Below are positions 34,627 to 43,751 of a stretch of DNA of 64,000 nt, piece after piece. This DNA comes from CAJXWH01 sp964343365. GTDB lineage: Bacteria > Pseudomonadota > Gammaproteobacteria > Arenicellales > UBA868. The translations under genes were made by a program, and so were the position numbers. Within the stretch, counting starts at the first letter, position 1, and every line of letters begins with the position of its first letter. The notes below the pieces were generated by a model that saw nothing but the letters and a program-made list of their open reading frames with translations, was not told the DNA's origin and searched no databases. The stretch lies in the NCBI GenBank assembly GCA_964343365.1, contig CAYFJI010000002.1, positions 24,002 through 88,001 on the forward strand, written 5' to 3'.

Positions 34627-36018
34627 TCAACCCTTATTTTTTCCGCCCCAAAGCCAAGACCAGCTAATTTTACGATCTGTATGCTCACGATTAGCTACTG
34701 ATGTAAATTCGCGTTTTTTACTTCCAACATATAATTGTCTTGGGCGACCAATTCTAGATTCGGGAGATTCCATCATCTCTTTCCAGTGAGCAATCCATCC
34801 AACTGTCCTTCCAATAGCGAAAAGTACTGTAAACATATTGACAGGAAAACCTATAGCTCTAAGAATTATTCCAGAATAAAAATCAACATTAGGATATAGT
34901 TTTTTTTCCTGAAAATAAGCATCCTTCAATGCAATTTCCTCTAGGGCCATCGCTAGATCCAATGTCGCGTCATGTATTCCCAACTCATCCAGCACTTCGT
35001 GACACGTTTTGCGTAAAACCTCAGCGCGTGGATCATAATTCTTGTAAACGCGGTGTCCAAAGCCCATCAAACGAAAGCTATCTTCTGGATCTTGAGCTTT
35101 TTTTATATATTTTCCAATCCTATCTTTCGTACCAATTTCATGTAGCATATTTAGTACAGCTTCATTTGCTCCACCATGAGCTGGCCCCCAAAGTGAGGCA
35201 ATACCTGCGGCGACACAGGCAAATGGATTAGCTGCAGATGAACCAGCTAATCGCACTGTGGAGGTTGATGCATTTTGTTCATGGTCAGCATGGAGTATAA
35301 GAATACGATTCATAGCACGTGCTAGCACGGGATTTATGTCATATTCACGAGTTGGCACACTAAACATTAGTCGCAATACATTTTCTGAGTAGTTTAGATT
35401 ATTCATTGGGTAAGGGAAGGATTGACCAAGGGAGTATTTATAGGCATATGCTCCGATCGTTGGCATTTTCGCTATTAATCGATGTGCGGCTTTCATTCTT
35501 TGCATAGGGTCATTAATGTCAGTGCTATCATGATAGAAAGCTGACAATGCACCGACTACCCCTATCATTATTGCCATAGGGTGGGCGCTGCGCATAAATC
35601 CACTGTAAAAGCGAACAAGTTGTTCATGTAACATTGTGTGGTTACTGATTTCATGATCAAATTCTGATTTTTCTTCTGGTGAAGGAAGTTCGCCATGTAG
35701 TAGTAAATAACATACATCGGTGTAATCGGTATTACGTGCAAGGTCTTCTATTGCATAACCACGATGTAACAATATTCCTGCATCTCCATCTATATAAGTA
35801 ATTTCGGATGTACAGGAAGCAGTTGAGGCGAAGCCTGGATCGTAGGTAAATACTCCAGCTTGATTAAATAGTTTTCTAGTATCGAGAACTTTAGGGCCGA
35901 CAGTTCCATAAAGTGTTGGAAATTCCCAGGATTTACCCGTTTCATTGTCGGTTAACGTAAATGAGTGCCGAACAGACTTTGCAGGACGGCTAGTATTATT
36001 TTTGTCGGGTTTTGCCAT
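34627..36018 (-). CDS. gltA: Citrate synthase
   Basis: GltA condenses oxaloacetate and acetyl-CoA into citrate. The 463-residue protein is the hexameric type-II form typical of Gram-negative bacteria, with an N-terminal beta domain (TLTDNETGKSWEFPTLYGTVGPKVLDTRKL), the GDAGILLHRGYAIEDLA segment, HADHEQNASTSTVRLAGSS with an active-site His, the GFGHRVYKNYDPRA motif with the second His, and NVDFYSGIIL with the catalytic Asp. ATG 36018 is chosen because AAGGAG precedes it at good spacing; an upstream in-frame start at 36078 would add 20 residues foreign to the family. Confidence 0.97.
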   Translation of the reverse strand: MAKPDKNNTSRPAKSVRHSFTLTDNETGKSWEFPTLYGTVGPKVLDTRKLFNQAGVFTYDPGFASTASCTSEITYIDGDAGILLHRGYAIEDLARNTDYTDVCYLLLHGELPSPEEKSEFDHEISNHTMLHEQLVRFYSGFMRSAHPMAIMIGVVGALSAFYHDSTDINDPMQRMKAAHRLIAKMPTIGAYAYKYSLGQSFPYPMNNLNYSENVLRLMFSVPTREYDINPVLARAMNRILILHADHEQNASTSTVRLAGSSAANPFACVAAGIASLWGPAHGGANEAVLNMLHEIGTKDRIGKYIKKAQDPEDSFRLMGFGHRVYKNYDPRAEVLRKTCHEVLDELGIHDATLDLAMALEEIALKDAYFQEKKLYPNVDFYSGIILRAIGFPVNMFTVLFAIGRTVGWIAHWKEMMESPESRIGRPRQLYVGSKKREFTSVANREHTDRKISWSWLWGGKNKG

Positions 36019-36218
36019 AGGAGACTCCTTCATCTTTACTATTGTAATTATAAAAACAGTTGCACTAACATCAAGCATCTATGATGTTAGTTATACCTTA
36101 CTCTATACATAAAATTATCTATTCAATGTGGCAAAATTATGCATAAATCCAAATTATCTTTGTATTATTGATCCTGTTTACAAAAAAATAACCTTTTTCG
36201 TTAATAAATTTTATATCA

Positions 36219-37085
36219 ATGAGACAATCAACCCCATTCGAAAAGCCAGAAACTTTAAAAATTGTCACTTCAGTAGGTGAATTGGCTGGACTAAAATGGG
36301 GTGACTCTAATCAAAAATTGATTTTAGCACTTCATGGTTGGTTAGATAATGCTGCTAGTTTTAGTTTACTTGCTCCGCTTCTCGAAAATGCTCAAGTCGT
36401 AGCAATTGATTTGCCAGGTCATGGGCATTCTGAGCATTATAAATTCTCAGACCATTATCAATTTATCGATTACATTCCGACTGTTCTGCAGTCAATCAAA
36501 TTCCTGGGTTGGAAAAGTTGTATTTTGTTAGGCCATTCTTTGGGAGGTGCGATTGCTACATTTGTTGCTGTGGCAGATCCGTCAATAGTGACTCATTTAA
36601 TCCTATTAGATGGTCTAGGACCGCGTGCAGAAGTAGCTTCCAAGGCGGCTATTCAACTGAAAAAAGCAATTCGTAGATCCCAAACAACCCATACCAATGT
36701 TTCCCGCAAAGTCCACGCAAATGTTGAGGCAATGATAGATGCTCGACTACAGGTTAACCGAATTAGTAGAGAAGGAGCGCGGATCATTGTGGAGCGGAAC
36801 GCTATGGAGTGGAATAATGGGTTTCGTTGGCGTACGGACCCTCGATTATTGTGGTCGAGCCCACAGTATATGATTGAGGAACAGGTACTAACAATTTGTA
36901 GAGCCAACAAAGTTCCGACACTTCTGGCGATGGCTAAAGATGGGTACCTACAGAGTCGCCCTGAAACTGGCCATAGAATAAAAGCATTTTCGGATATCCG
37001 GGTAGTTGAATTTCAAGGGAACCATCATTTTCACTTAGATAATCCTGCGCCTATCGCTGAAGAAATAAATTTGTTCCTCTCGTAA
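36219..37085 (+). CDS. Alpha/beta hydrolase
   Basis: This 288-residue protein has the alpha/beta-hydrolase fold with an oxyanion-hole ALHGWLDNAASF segment (near 44-55), AIDLPGHGHSE, the nucleophile elbow GHSLGGAIA with the catalytic Ser (near 110) and the C-terminal histidine in FQGNHHFHLDNP (near 270). The acid residue is probably in the AMAKDGYL region (near 235). Such proteins are often esterases or serine hydrolases; the substrate cannot be read. Family members resemble the epoxide-hydrolase/MhpC group and the mammalian serine-hydrolase-like proteins. It is divergent from gltA and stands alone. Confidence 0.85.
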   Translation: MRQSTPFEKPETLKIVTSVGELAGLKWGDSNQKLILALHGWLDNAASFSLLAPLLENAQVVAIDLPGHGHSEHYKFSDHYQFIDYIPTVLQSIKFLGWKSCILLGHSLGGAIATFVAVADPSIVTHLILLDGLGPRAEVASKAAIQLKKAIRRSQTTHTNVSRKVHANVEAMIDARLQVNRISREGARIIVERNAMEWNNGFRWRTDPRLLWSSPQYMIEEQVLTICRANKVPTLLAMAKDGYLQSRPETGHRIKAFSDIRVVEFQGNHHFHLDNPAPIAEEINLFLS

Positions 37086-37250
37086 GCATCTTGCTCAGTT
37101 TTAATCATGCTGTATAAAGGGTTGAATTATATAGTCCTAGATATTAGGGGTTTATTTACACAAAAGTATTAAAATCACAAAAGATATGATGTTGCTGACT
37201 TGTATTATAAGTAGAAAGCCCCCATATGTTGGGCAAGCTAGATAAGCACT

Positions 37251-37259
37251 TGTTATAAT
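37251..37259 (+). promoter_or_regulatory. Extended -10 promoter for the DUF1820 gene
   Basis: TGTTATAAT contains a consensus TATAAT with an extended TGn element, 45 bp before the DUF1820 start. A weak -35-like TTGGGC lies 19 bp upstream, which an extended -10 promoter could tolerate. The 219-bp gap from 37086 to 37304 otherwise holds nothing recognisable. Confidence 0.5.
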
Positions 37260-37304
37260 GGTATTGTGTAGTTATGTTTTTTTTATTTTTGGGAAAGCGA
37301 ATAC

Positions 37305-37640
37305 ATGTCTAAAAAAAGTATTTATAGAATTATTTTCCAAAGCCAGGGAAATGTATATGAGGTTTATGCACGAGAGGTAACTCAGGGGGCAATGTTTGCG
37401 TTTGTGGAGATCGGAGATATCAGTTTTGGCGAGAGATCAAATTTAGTCCTAGACCCCTCAGATGAAAAATTAAAGGCTGAATTTAGTGGAGTCAAGCGCA
37501 CTTACATTCCCTTGCATTCAGTAATTAGAATAGATCAAGTTGAAAAAGAGGGTCGATCTAAGGTCAGGCCAGGTGGTGATTCAGAAGGTGGAAATGTCGC
37601 GTCTTTTCCAATACCTATGAAGCCCCCAGCAGTAGAGTGA
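37305..37640 (+). CDS. DUF1820 family protein
   Basis: This 111-residue protein belongs to DUF1820, conserved in Gammaproteobacteria and without assigned function. The typical start KSIYRIIFQSQGNVYEVYAREV is followed by FAFVEIGDISFGER, LVLDPSDEKLKAEFSGV and PLHSVIRIDQVEKEG, then a low-complexity tail rich in Gly, Ser and Pro (residues 88-111). The fold appears mostly beta. It ends 12 bp before the convergent msrA stop. Function is unknown. Confidence 0.88.
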   Translation: MSKKSIYRIIFQSQGNVYEVYAREVTQGAMFAFVEIGDISFGERSNLVLDPSDEKLKAEFSGVKRTYIPLHSVIRIDQVEKEGRSKVRPGGDSEGGNVASFPIPMKPPAVE

Positions 37641-37652
37641 GTTTTTACAGAC

Positions 37653-38285
37653 TTATTTCATCTCTAGGCAAAACCCAGTGCTTCCCAAGCCACAGTAACC
37701 ACCAGGGTTTTTTGAGAGGTATTGTTGGTGATGGTCTTCTGCGTAATAAAATGTATTGGCTTCTTTTATCTCAGTAGTTATATCTAATTTGTTAGATGCT
37801 GTGAGAATTTCGCCGTAACGATTCTTTGTGTTAGTTGCAAGTTCTTTCTGTGCTTCGTTGTAAGTGTATATGCAAGATCGATATTGGGTTCCAATATCAT
37901 TTTGTTGTTGCATTCCCTGTGTGGGATCATGACCTTCCCAAAAAGTTTTTAATAATGTTAGATAATTAATTTTGGTTGGATCAAAAACAATTAATACTAC
38001 TTCGGCGTGCCCAGTTAATCCACTACATACTTCTTCGTATGTAGGATTGGGTGTGTATCCGCCAGCATAGCCCACAGCTGTTGTGTAAACACCATCTTTA
38101 ATCCAAAAGATCCTTTCAGCGCCCCAAAAACAACCCAGCCCAAAAAGAGCGAGTTGGCATTCTTTTGGAAATGGCGGCTTGATAGTACGTTGATGAACAT
38201 GATGTAAATTATTTACGCATAAAGGTTCGTTTCGCCCTTGTAATGCTTTTTCTTTAGATGGGAGATTTTGTCGAAAAAAAATCAT
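37653..38285 (-). CDS. msrA: Peptide-methionine (S)-S-oxide reductase
   Basis: MsrA reduces the S-epimer of methionine sulfoxide in damaged proteins, recycled by thioredoxin. The 210-residue protein has the catalytic GLGCFWGAERIFW motif (Cys near residue 53), the YAGGYTPNPTYEEVCSGLTGHAEVV block, FWEGHDPTQGMQQQNDIGTQYRS, AEDHHQQYL, and C-terminal cysteines in GGYCGLGSTGFCLEM that can form the resolving disulfide. The 40 residues before the core are typical of the longer E. coli-like form. It follows prmC by 20 bp on the same strand. Confidence 0.95.
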   Translation of the reverse strand: MIFFRQNLPSKEKALQGRNEPLCVNNLHHVHQRTIKPPFPKECQLALFGLGCFWGAERIFWIKDGVYTTAVGYAGGYTPNPTYEEVCSGLTGHAEVVLIVFDPTKINYLTLLKTFWEGHDPTQGMQQQNDIGTQYRSCIYTYNEAQKELATNTKNRYGEILTASNKLDITTEIKEANTFYYAEDHHQQYLSKNPGGYCGLGSTGFCLEMK

Positions 38286-38305
38286 ATGGGGTATCGTGTT
38301 TGTGG

Positions 38306-39157
38306 TTAAAAATTAGTCGCTTGGGCAACAGTTACTCTGGGATGACCGGATAAATCATAGTGATGAACTATAGATTTGAATTGCGCAGCATATAGCAGTT
38401 TTTTAACAGATTCTTTTTGTTTATGCCCATGTTCTAATATTAACCAACCATTTGATTTTAAGGACTTGGGTGCATCAGCGATGATCCTTTGAAGCGCTGA
38501 CATGCCTTTGTTTCGGCTGAATAGAGCTAAATCAGGTTCAAATTTTGTTTGTCTTACGTCAAGATCAGGATCATTTATTCTTATATACGGCGGATTGCAT
38601 ACGATAATTGAATAAAAAAGGTTTGGAACGGCATTTAGCCAATCTCCAGACTTAAAGGTAATATTTTGTGTGTTACACTTTTCTGCATTTTTTTTCGCTA
38701 CTTTTAGTGCTTTGTTTGAGAGATCAGTTGCTGTAATTTGTGCTTTTGGGAATTCAGTTGCTAGTGCTATAGCTATAGCGCCACTTCCTGTTCCCAGATC
38801 AAGTATCTGCAATAACTTATCAGTTTTCATTTTATCAATTACACATTCTACAAGTAACTCGGTTTCTGGCCTCGGAATTAAAGTATCTTTAGTTACCTTT
38901 AGAGTTAGAGACCAAAATTCTTTTTCACCGGTAATATAAGCAATCGGTTCGCCCGCATATCTTCTATCCAGCAAGTTCTCTAATTTTTTTAGTTGTTCCG
39001 AATTGAGAAATATGGGAGCGCCAGTTAAGACAGTGATTTTATCAATACCACATACATGACGTAGAATAATTTCGGCGTCGAGGGATGGTGAACTAGTTGC
39101 AGAAGATAGGCGATCAATAGCATGCTTTACCCACATATTAACTGTTGGAATAGTCAT
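38306..39157 (-). CDS. prmC: Release factor glutamine methyltransferase
   Basis: PrmC methylates the glutamine in the GGQ motif of peptide-chain release factors. The 283-residue protein has an N-terminal helical domain (about 1-75), the hinge segment GEPIAYITGEKEFW, SAM motif I ILDLGTGSGAIAIALA (near 118-133) and the active-site VCNPPYI (near 187). Length and architecture match the family. Its ATG overlaps the prfA stop by four bases, so methylase and substrate are co-translated. Confidence 0.96.
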   Translation of the reverse strand: MTIPTVNMWVKHAIDRLSSATSSPSLDAEIILRHVCGIDKITVLTGAPIFLNSEQLKKLENLLDRRYAGEPIAYITGEKEFWSLTLKVTKDTLIPRPETELLVECVIDKMKTDKLLQILDLGTGSGAIAIALATEFPKAQITATDLSNKALKVAKKNAEKCNTQNITFKSGDWLNAVPNLFYSIIVCNPPYIRINDPDLDVRQTKFEPDLALFSRNKGMSALQRIIADAPKSLKSNGWLILEHGHKQKESVKKLLYAAQFKSIVHHYDLSGHPRVTVAQATNF

Positions 39158-40239
39158 GTGTCTGCTAGAGAGGAAAGTTGTTCTGTTTGATATCTGGTGA
39201 TAATTGGGTCAATAATTTGGGTTAGATCACCAGAAAGAATTTCATCAAGCTTATAGAGTGTCAGACCGATGCGATGATCAGTAACTCTCCCTTGAGGGAA
39301 ATTATATGTTCGTATTCTTTCTGATCGATCACCGGTACCTATAAGTGATCGTCTCGTTGCATCTACTTCATTTTTTTGTTTCTGGATTTGGGACTGAAGT
39401 AATCGAGCTTTTAGAACTGACATTGCTCGGGCTTTGTTCTTATGCTGAGATCTTTCATCTTGACACTCTACTACTATACCGCTCGGTAAATGAGTAATTC
39501 GTACTGCAGAATCTGTACGATTGACATGCTGACCACCAGCACCAGAAGCTCTATAGGTATCAATCCGTAGATCATTGTTCGAGATATCTATATCATCAAT
39601 TTCTTCAGCTTCAGGAAGAATAGCAACGGTACAGGCTGAAGTATGTATTCGACCTTGGGTTTCAGTTTCTGGAACGCGCTGAACGCGGTGTGCTCCAGAT
39701 TCAAATTTCAAACGCGAAAAAACTTTTTTACCAATTATTTTTACGATTATTTCCTTATACCCACCATGTTCTCCAGAATTTTGATTAGTGATTTCTACTG
39801 TCCATTTCTGCTTTTCTGAAAAAGCGGTATACATGCGAAAAAGATCACCTGCAAATAGTGCAGCTTCATCTCCGCCTGTACCTGCCCGTATTTCAAGATA
39901 GATATTTCTGCCATCATTCGGATCTGTCGGAAGTAGGAGAAGTTTCAGTTTGTCTTCTTCATCAGAAACTATTTTTTTAAGTCGCGAGAGTTCGTCTTGG
40001 GCAAGTCGTCGAATCGATGGGTCTGGATCTTCAAGCATACTAAGCGCTTGTTCGGTTTCTGTGTTTACAGCTCTGCAAAGAGTATATTGGTTTACAACAG
40101 GTTCGATCTCAGAAAGTTCAATAGATAATTTTCGAAAATTTCCATGATCTGAGACAATATTTGGATCGGATAGAAGAACATTTAATTCCTCCATACGATC
40201 TTTAAGTAGATCTAATCTTTTTTTGATGGTAATGTTCAT
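39154..40239 (-). CDS. prfA: Peptide chain release factor 1
   Basis: RF1 ends translation at UAA and UAG. The 361-residue protein has the GGQ motif in ASGAGGQHVNRTDSAVRI (near 232-248), a stop-codon recognition segment reading PETETQGRIHTSA, corresponding to the PxT tripeptide of RF1, and the C-terminal NFPQGRVTDHRIGLTLYKL. Length matches E. coli PrfA (360). In most Gammaproteobacteria hemA lies just upstream; here the 162 bp between prfA and the divergent TPR gene contain no hemA. Confidence 0.97.
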   Translation of the reverse strand: MNITIKKRLDLLKDRMEELNVLLSDPNIVSDHGNFRKLSIELSEIEPVVNQYTLCRAVNTETEQALSMLEDPDPSIRRLAQDELSRLKKIVSDEEDKLKLLLLPTDPNDGRNIYLEIRAGTGGDEAALFAGDLFRMYTAFSEKQKWTVEITNQNSGEHGGYKEIIVKIIGKKVFSRLKFESGAHRVQRVPETETQGRIHTSACTVAILPEAEEIDDIDISNNDLRIDTYRASGAGGQHVNRTDSAVRITHLPSGIVVECQDERSQHKNKARAMSVLKARLLQSQIQKQKNEVDATRRSLIGTGDRSERIRTYNFPQGRVTDHRIGLTLYKLDEILSGDLTQIIDPIITRYQTEQLSSLADT

Positions 40240-40401
40240 TTTAAATAAAGTAGATGGAGATACAGATTTTTTTGGATAATTTTTGTTTATTGGGACACCA
40301 AAGCCCTAAGAGATGCACTTTATTCCTCTAATTTTGATCTATGTTCTGTTATTCTCCGAACTGCACCTTGGATTTTCTCACACCTGACAACTATTTTCTG
40401 C

Positions 40402-42153
40402 ATGATGGAGAAAGAAGCTCAATTGGCGCTAAAGTCAACATTTCACTTAGTTTTTAAACTAGTTATAGCAGGTTTGGTCTTTTTAACTTTTCCAGTTTGG
40501 GCTCAAGATAAACAACATCTTGAGCCAGAGATAGACCTCGTGCTGCCGACTAGCAGCAGCCTGGCGACAAAAAAATCTTTCATTTACCATCACCTCTTAG
40601 CTGATATAGCAAGAGATCGTGGATTCGTAAATACCGCATCTGAGGCTATGGCCGTAGCTGGTCGATTAAGCAGAGATCAAAAGATTCTGAACCGTGCCTA
40701 CAATTTTGCTATGGATGCTCAGCGAGCTGATTTAGCCTTGGAAATGGCTAGAGAACTTGTTAGTCTAGGTCTAGATTTATCTCGCTCTCAAGTAATGTTA
40801 CTTCGCGCCTACATTGCTTTGGATGAACCAGATAAAGTGCTTGAGGTTTTGGTTACACTTCTAGAGCGAAAGAACTCGGATGTTGATTTAGTAATTAGGT
40901 ATGTAGGTGAAGTCTTCAGTTCACTCGAAAATCCCGGGCGTTGGATCATTGTTATGGATCGCCTAATTGAGCATTTTCCAAATCGCCCGGAAGTCTATCT
41001 CGTGCATGCATTCGTTTCCTATCGATCAGGCGAAACAGAAAAAGCGCATATATCCCTTAATAAGGCGCTGGAATTGCGGCCTGGATGGGAAGAGGCAGCG
41101 GTATTTAAGTTAATTTGGTGGAGTGAAATTGATGCGCGTCGAGTAATCAAAACTTTTTCCGAGGATTTTCTTGTGCGTTTTCCTAATAGCGACCGCCTTC
41201 AATTGGCATTTGCTCGTTTATTACTGCGGTGGGGGGATATATCTGATGCACTTCGAAATTTTTCAGAGTTGATAGAAAGACAGCCAGAGAATATAGATGC
41301 AATTTTTGCAATTGGCCTTATATACCTGCAAGAAAGTAGATATCAATTGGCGACAGAAATGTTTGAGCGGTACCTCAAAATTAAACCAGATAGCGACCAA
41401 GTACGCTTGTATTTAGCACGAATTGCTAGAGAAGAGGGAAGGTATGAAGCGGCTTTAGAGTGGCTATCGTCAATATATAGTCAAAATTTCCGATTTGAAG
41501 CCCAACTGGAGGTGGGTCGTGTAATTTCGGATCAAGGACGATCAGATGAAGCGATTAATCACCTAGCTAGGATTTTACCGCGTAACGTGGATGAACAGGT
41601 TCAGATTTATTTGACCGAAGAGCAGATACTGCGATCAGTTGATAAGTTTGAACAGGCATTTACGCTTCTTAATGCAGCTTTGAGTGATATCCCAGATGAC
41701 CCCGAACTTTTATACGCTCGAGGCTTAGTAGCAGCGCAATTAGAAAAATTAGTGGAGCATGAACGTGATATGAGAAGGGTTATAGAGATACAACCCGATA
41801 ATGCACATGCTTATAATGCACTAGGCTATACCTTAGCCGATCAATCATTACGTTTAGATGAAGCTCTAATGCTTATTGAAAAGGCCATCTCACTCAGGCC
41901 TCAAGATCCTTTCATCCTAGATAGTTTGGGATGGGTTTATTATCGTTTAGGAGATTTTTCTCTTGCTCTAGATAATTTGCGTAAAGCGTTTAATATTCGT
42001 GTAGATCCAGAAATAGCCGCTCATCTGGGTGAGGTTTTGTATGTGCTGGGGAAAATAGACGAGGCGCGTGATGTGTGGCGGATCGGGCAAGAAACCAAAA
42101 ATGGCTTGGCTCACCCAGTTTTGCAAGAAACAATGGGTAGATTTAACAAGTGA
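40402..42153 (+). CDS. Exported tetratricopeptide-repeat protein
   Basis: This 583-residue protein begins with a signal peptide (hydrophobic core about residues 17-32, likely cleavage near VWAQ-D), then a long array of TPR helices from about 50 to 570. Clear repeats lie near 210-240 (AHISLNKALELRPGWEEA), 300-365 and 450-545 (AHAYNALGYTLADQ, DSLGWVYYRLGDFSLALDNLRKAF). It starts the lolB-ispE-prs group, and its stop overlaps the lolB GTG start. A periplasmic or outer-membrane-associated scaffold role is likely; this TPR gene is often next to lolB in Gammaproteobacteria, but its function is not established to my knowledge. Confidence 0.88.
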   Translation: MMEKEAQLALKSTFHLVFKLVIAGLVFLTFPVWAQDKQHLEPEIDLVLPTSSSLATKKSFIYHHLLADIARDRGFVNTASEAMAVAGRLSRDQKILNRAYNFAMDAQRADLALEMARELVSLGLDLSRSQVMLLRAYIALDEPDKVLEVLVTLLERKNSDVDLVIRYVGEVFSSLENPGRWIIVMDRLIEHFPNRPEVYLVHAFVSYRSGETEKAHISLNKALELRPGWEEAAVFKLIWWSEIDARRVIKTFSEDFLVRFPNSDRLQLAFARLLLRWGDISDALRNFSELIERQPENIDAIFAIGLIYLQESRYQLATEMFERYLKIKPDSDQVRLYLARIAREEGRYEAALEWLSSIYSQNFRFEAQLEVGRVISDQGRSDEAINHLARILPRNVDEQVQIYLTEEQILRSVDKFEQAFTLLNAALSDIPDDPELLYARGLVAAQLEKLVEHERDMRRVIEIQPDNAHAYNALGYTLADQSLRLDEALMLIEKAISLRPQDPFILDSLGWVYYRLGDFSLALDNLRKAFNIRVDPEIAAHLGEVLYVLGKIDEARDVWRIGQETKNGLAHPVLQETMGRFNK

Positions 42154-42815
42154 AGCGAATTTTCGTTTTTTGTCTCCTTATGATTCCGCTGATGAGTTGT
42201 ACTCAGTTACCTGTTGAGCTACATAGTGATTTAAATCCCAGATCTTTGTGGCGAGAACGGCAGGAAAATTTAGGGCAGTTTCCGAATTGGAGTTTAAATG
42301 GTCGTTTTATAGTCACTACCGGATCAAAATCTGAGAATGCTTCATTTTTTTGGAATGGAAGTTTGGCAAAAAAAGAGCTTAAGCTTTTTGGTCCATTTGG
42401 CGGCAGTCGGTTTCGTTTGTACGAAGATAGTAAAGGCGCGTTTCTGCAGTATTCGTCGGGAGAAAAGTTGGTTGGCATTTCTGGCGATGCATTGCTTTAT
42501 GAATTGAGCGGATGGCTGATTCCTTTCGATCAATTGAATTATTGGATTCGAGGATTACCAGCTCCAGGAAAACACGATGGTGTTGCCATCGATGTTTCTG
42601 GGAGAGCTTTATCATTTGTGCAAGATGGTTGGAAGATTCAATATAATGAATATTCTTCGATTGATGGCGTCGATTTGCCTAAGAGTCTCAGCATTACAGT
42701 TTTGCCAGATCAAGTTTCAATGACCAAAATCGATGTCAGTCAAGATGACCTAATCAATGGTGTAAAGTTAGAGCTTACTGTCGAATCATGGAATCTTTAC
42801 GATGAGTCGAGTTAA
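42150..42815 (+). CDS. lolB: Outer membrane lipoprotein LolB
   Basis: LolB receives lipoproteins from periplasmic LolA and inserts them into the outer membrane. The 221-residue precursor has a lipoprotein signal with lipobox LMSC (modified Cys near residue 17) and the LolB beta-barrel features NWSLNGRFIVTTGSKSENASFFWNG and, in the second half, LSGWLIPFDQLNYWIRGLPAPG. The start is GTG at 42150 in a GTGA overlap with the TPR gene, with no competing ATG. The following gene, ispE, begins 3 bp after the stop. Confidence 0.93.
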   Translation: MKRIFVFCLLMIPLMSCTQLPVELHSDLNPRSLWRERQENLGQFPNWSLNGRFIVTTGSKSENASFFWNGSLAKKELKLFGPFGGSRFRLYEDSKGAFLQYSSGEKLVGISGDALLYELSGWLIPFDQLNYWIRGLPAPGKHDGVAIDVSGRALSFVQDGWKIQYNEYSSIDGVDLPKSLSITVLPDQVSMTKIDVSQDDLINGVKLELTVESWNLYDESS

Positions 42816-42818
42816 TTT

Positions 42819-43637
42819 ATGAGAACATGGTCAGCGCCAGCAAAAATAAATTTGTTCCTTCATGTGTTAGGGCGAAGAAAAGACCAGCTTCATCAACTCC
42901 AAACAGTTTTTCAGCTTTTGGATTATGGCGATATTCTCCGCTTTCATGTTCGCGGGGATGGTGTTATTCGACGTGTTGGTTCGAATGATGGCCTGCCAGT
43001 TGAGGATTTAACCATCAAGGCAGCGAGATTTTTAAAGGAAACAGCCGGAATTGGAATGGGCGTTGATATAGAATTAGTCAAGAATATACCCATCGGCGCA
43101 GGTTTGGGCGGCGGCAGCTCTAATGCAGCTACAACGTTGGTTGCGCTAAATCAGTTGTGGGGTTTGAATTTTGGCTCTGAAAAGCTCTCGGGCCTAGGTT
43201 ATGAGCTGGGGGCGGATATACCTGTATTTATAAAGGGACATTCGGCTTACGGAGAGGGGACGGGCGCAACTTTGTCTTCGTTAGACCTTCCTCCACGTTG
43301 TTATTGTATTGTTGTACCCCCTGTACAAGTGCTAACTAGGGATATTTATGAGGATCCCCAATTGACACGTGACACGCCGCGCCGGACAATAAAGAGCCTT
43401 ATGGCGGGGGATACGAGAAATGATTTGGAGCCAGTGACCTGCCAACGATATCCAGTGGTAGGGAATTCCCTTCAATGGTTGAGAAGTTTTGGTGATGCCC
43501 GAATGACGGGCAGTGGATCAGCTTTGTTTGTCGAAGTTTTGGACGAGGAGCAAGGTCGTGAGATTCTGGCGAAAGCGCCGAATGGGTGTGTTGGGTTTGT
43601 TGCAAATGGGGTAAACCATCATCCATTTAAGCTGTAG
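42819..43637 (+). CDS. ispE: 4-diphosphocytidyl-2-C-methyl-D-erythritol kinase
   Basis: IspE phosphorylates CDP-ME in the MEP route to isoprenoids. The 272-residue protein has the GHMP-kinase motifs SAPAKINLFLHVLGRR at the N-terminus, IPIGAGLGGGSSNAATTLVALN (ATP-binding, near 90-110), LGADIPVFIKGHSAYGEGTG, and RMTGSGSALFVEV near 230. Length is slightly short of the E. coli enzyme (283) but intact. It is followed directly by tRNA-Gln and prs, the usual gammaproteobacterial arrangement. Confidence 0.95.
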   Translation: MRTWSAPAKINLFLHVLGRRKDQLHQLQTVFQLLDYGDILRFHVRGDGVIRRVGSNDGLPVEDLTIKAARFLKETAGIGMGVDIELVKNIPIGAGLGGGSSNAATTLVALNQLWGLNFGSEKLSGLGYELGADIPVFIKGHSAYGEGTGATLSSLDLPPRCYCIVVPPVQVLTRDIYEDPQLTRDTPRRTIKSLMAGDTRNDLEPVTCQRYPVVGNSLQWLRSFGDARMTGSGSALFVEVLDEEQGREILAKAPNGCVGFVANGVNHHPFKL

Positions 43638-43645
43638 CCGGAAAT

Positions 43646-43720
43646 TGGGGTGTAGCCAAGCGGTAAGGCACCGGATTTTGATTCCGGCATTCCCAGGTTC
43701 GAATCCTGGCACCCCAGCCA
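43646..43720 (+). tRNA. tRNA-Gln (TTG anticodon)
   Basis: The 75-nt gene reads nearly as E. coli tRNA-Gln: acceptor TGGGGTG pairing with the 3' strand, D loop AGCCAAGCGGTAAGGC, anticodon loop ATTTTGATT with TTG anticodon, T arm GGTTCGAATCC, and an encoded CCA at 43718-43720. It lies 8 bp after ispE and upstream of prs, its standard position in Gammaproteobacteria. Confidence 0.97.
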
Positions 43721-43751
43721 GTCGTTAACATTTTTATGATAGAGTGAACCA

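Noticed and set aside
35991..36078. Upstream start for gltA at 36078
   Set aside because: The 20 extra residues are foreign to citrate synthases, and the strong ribosome-binding site lies just before 36018.
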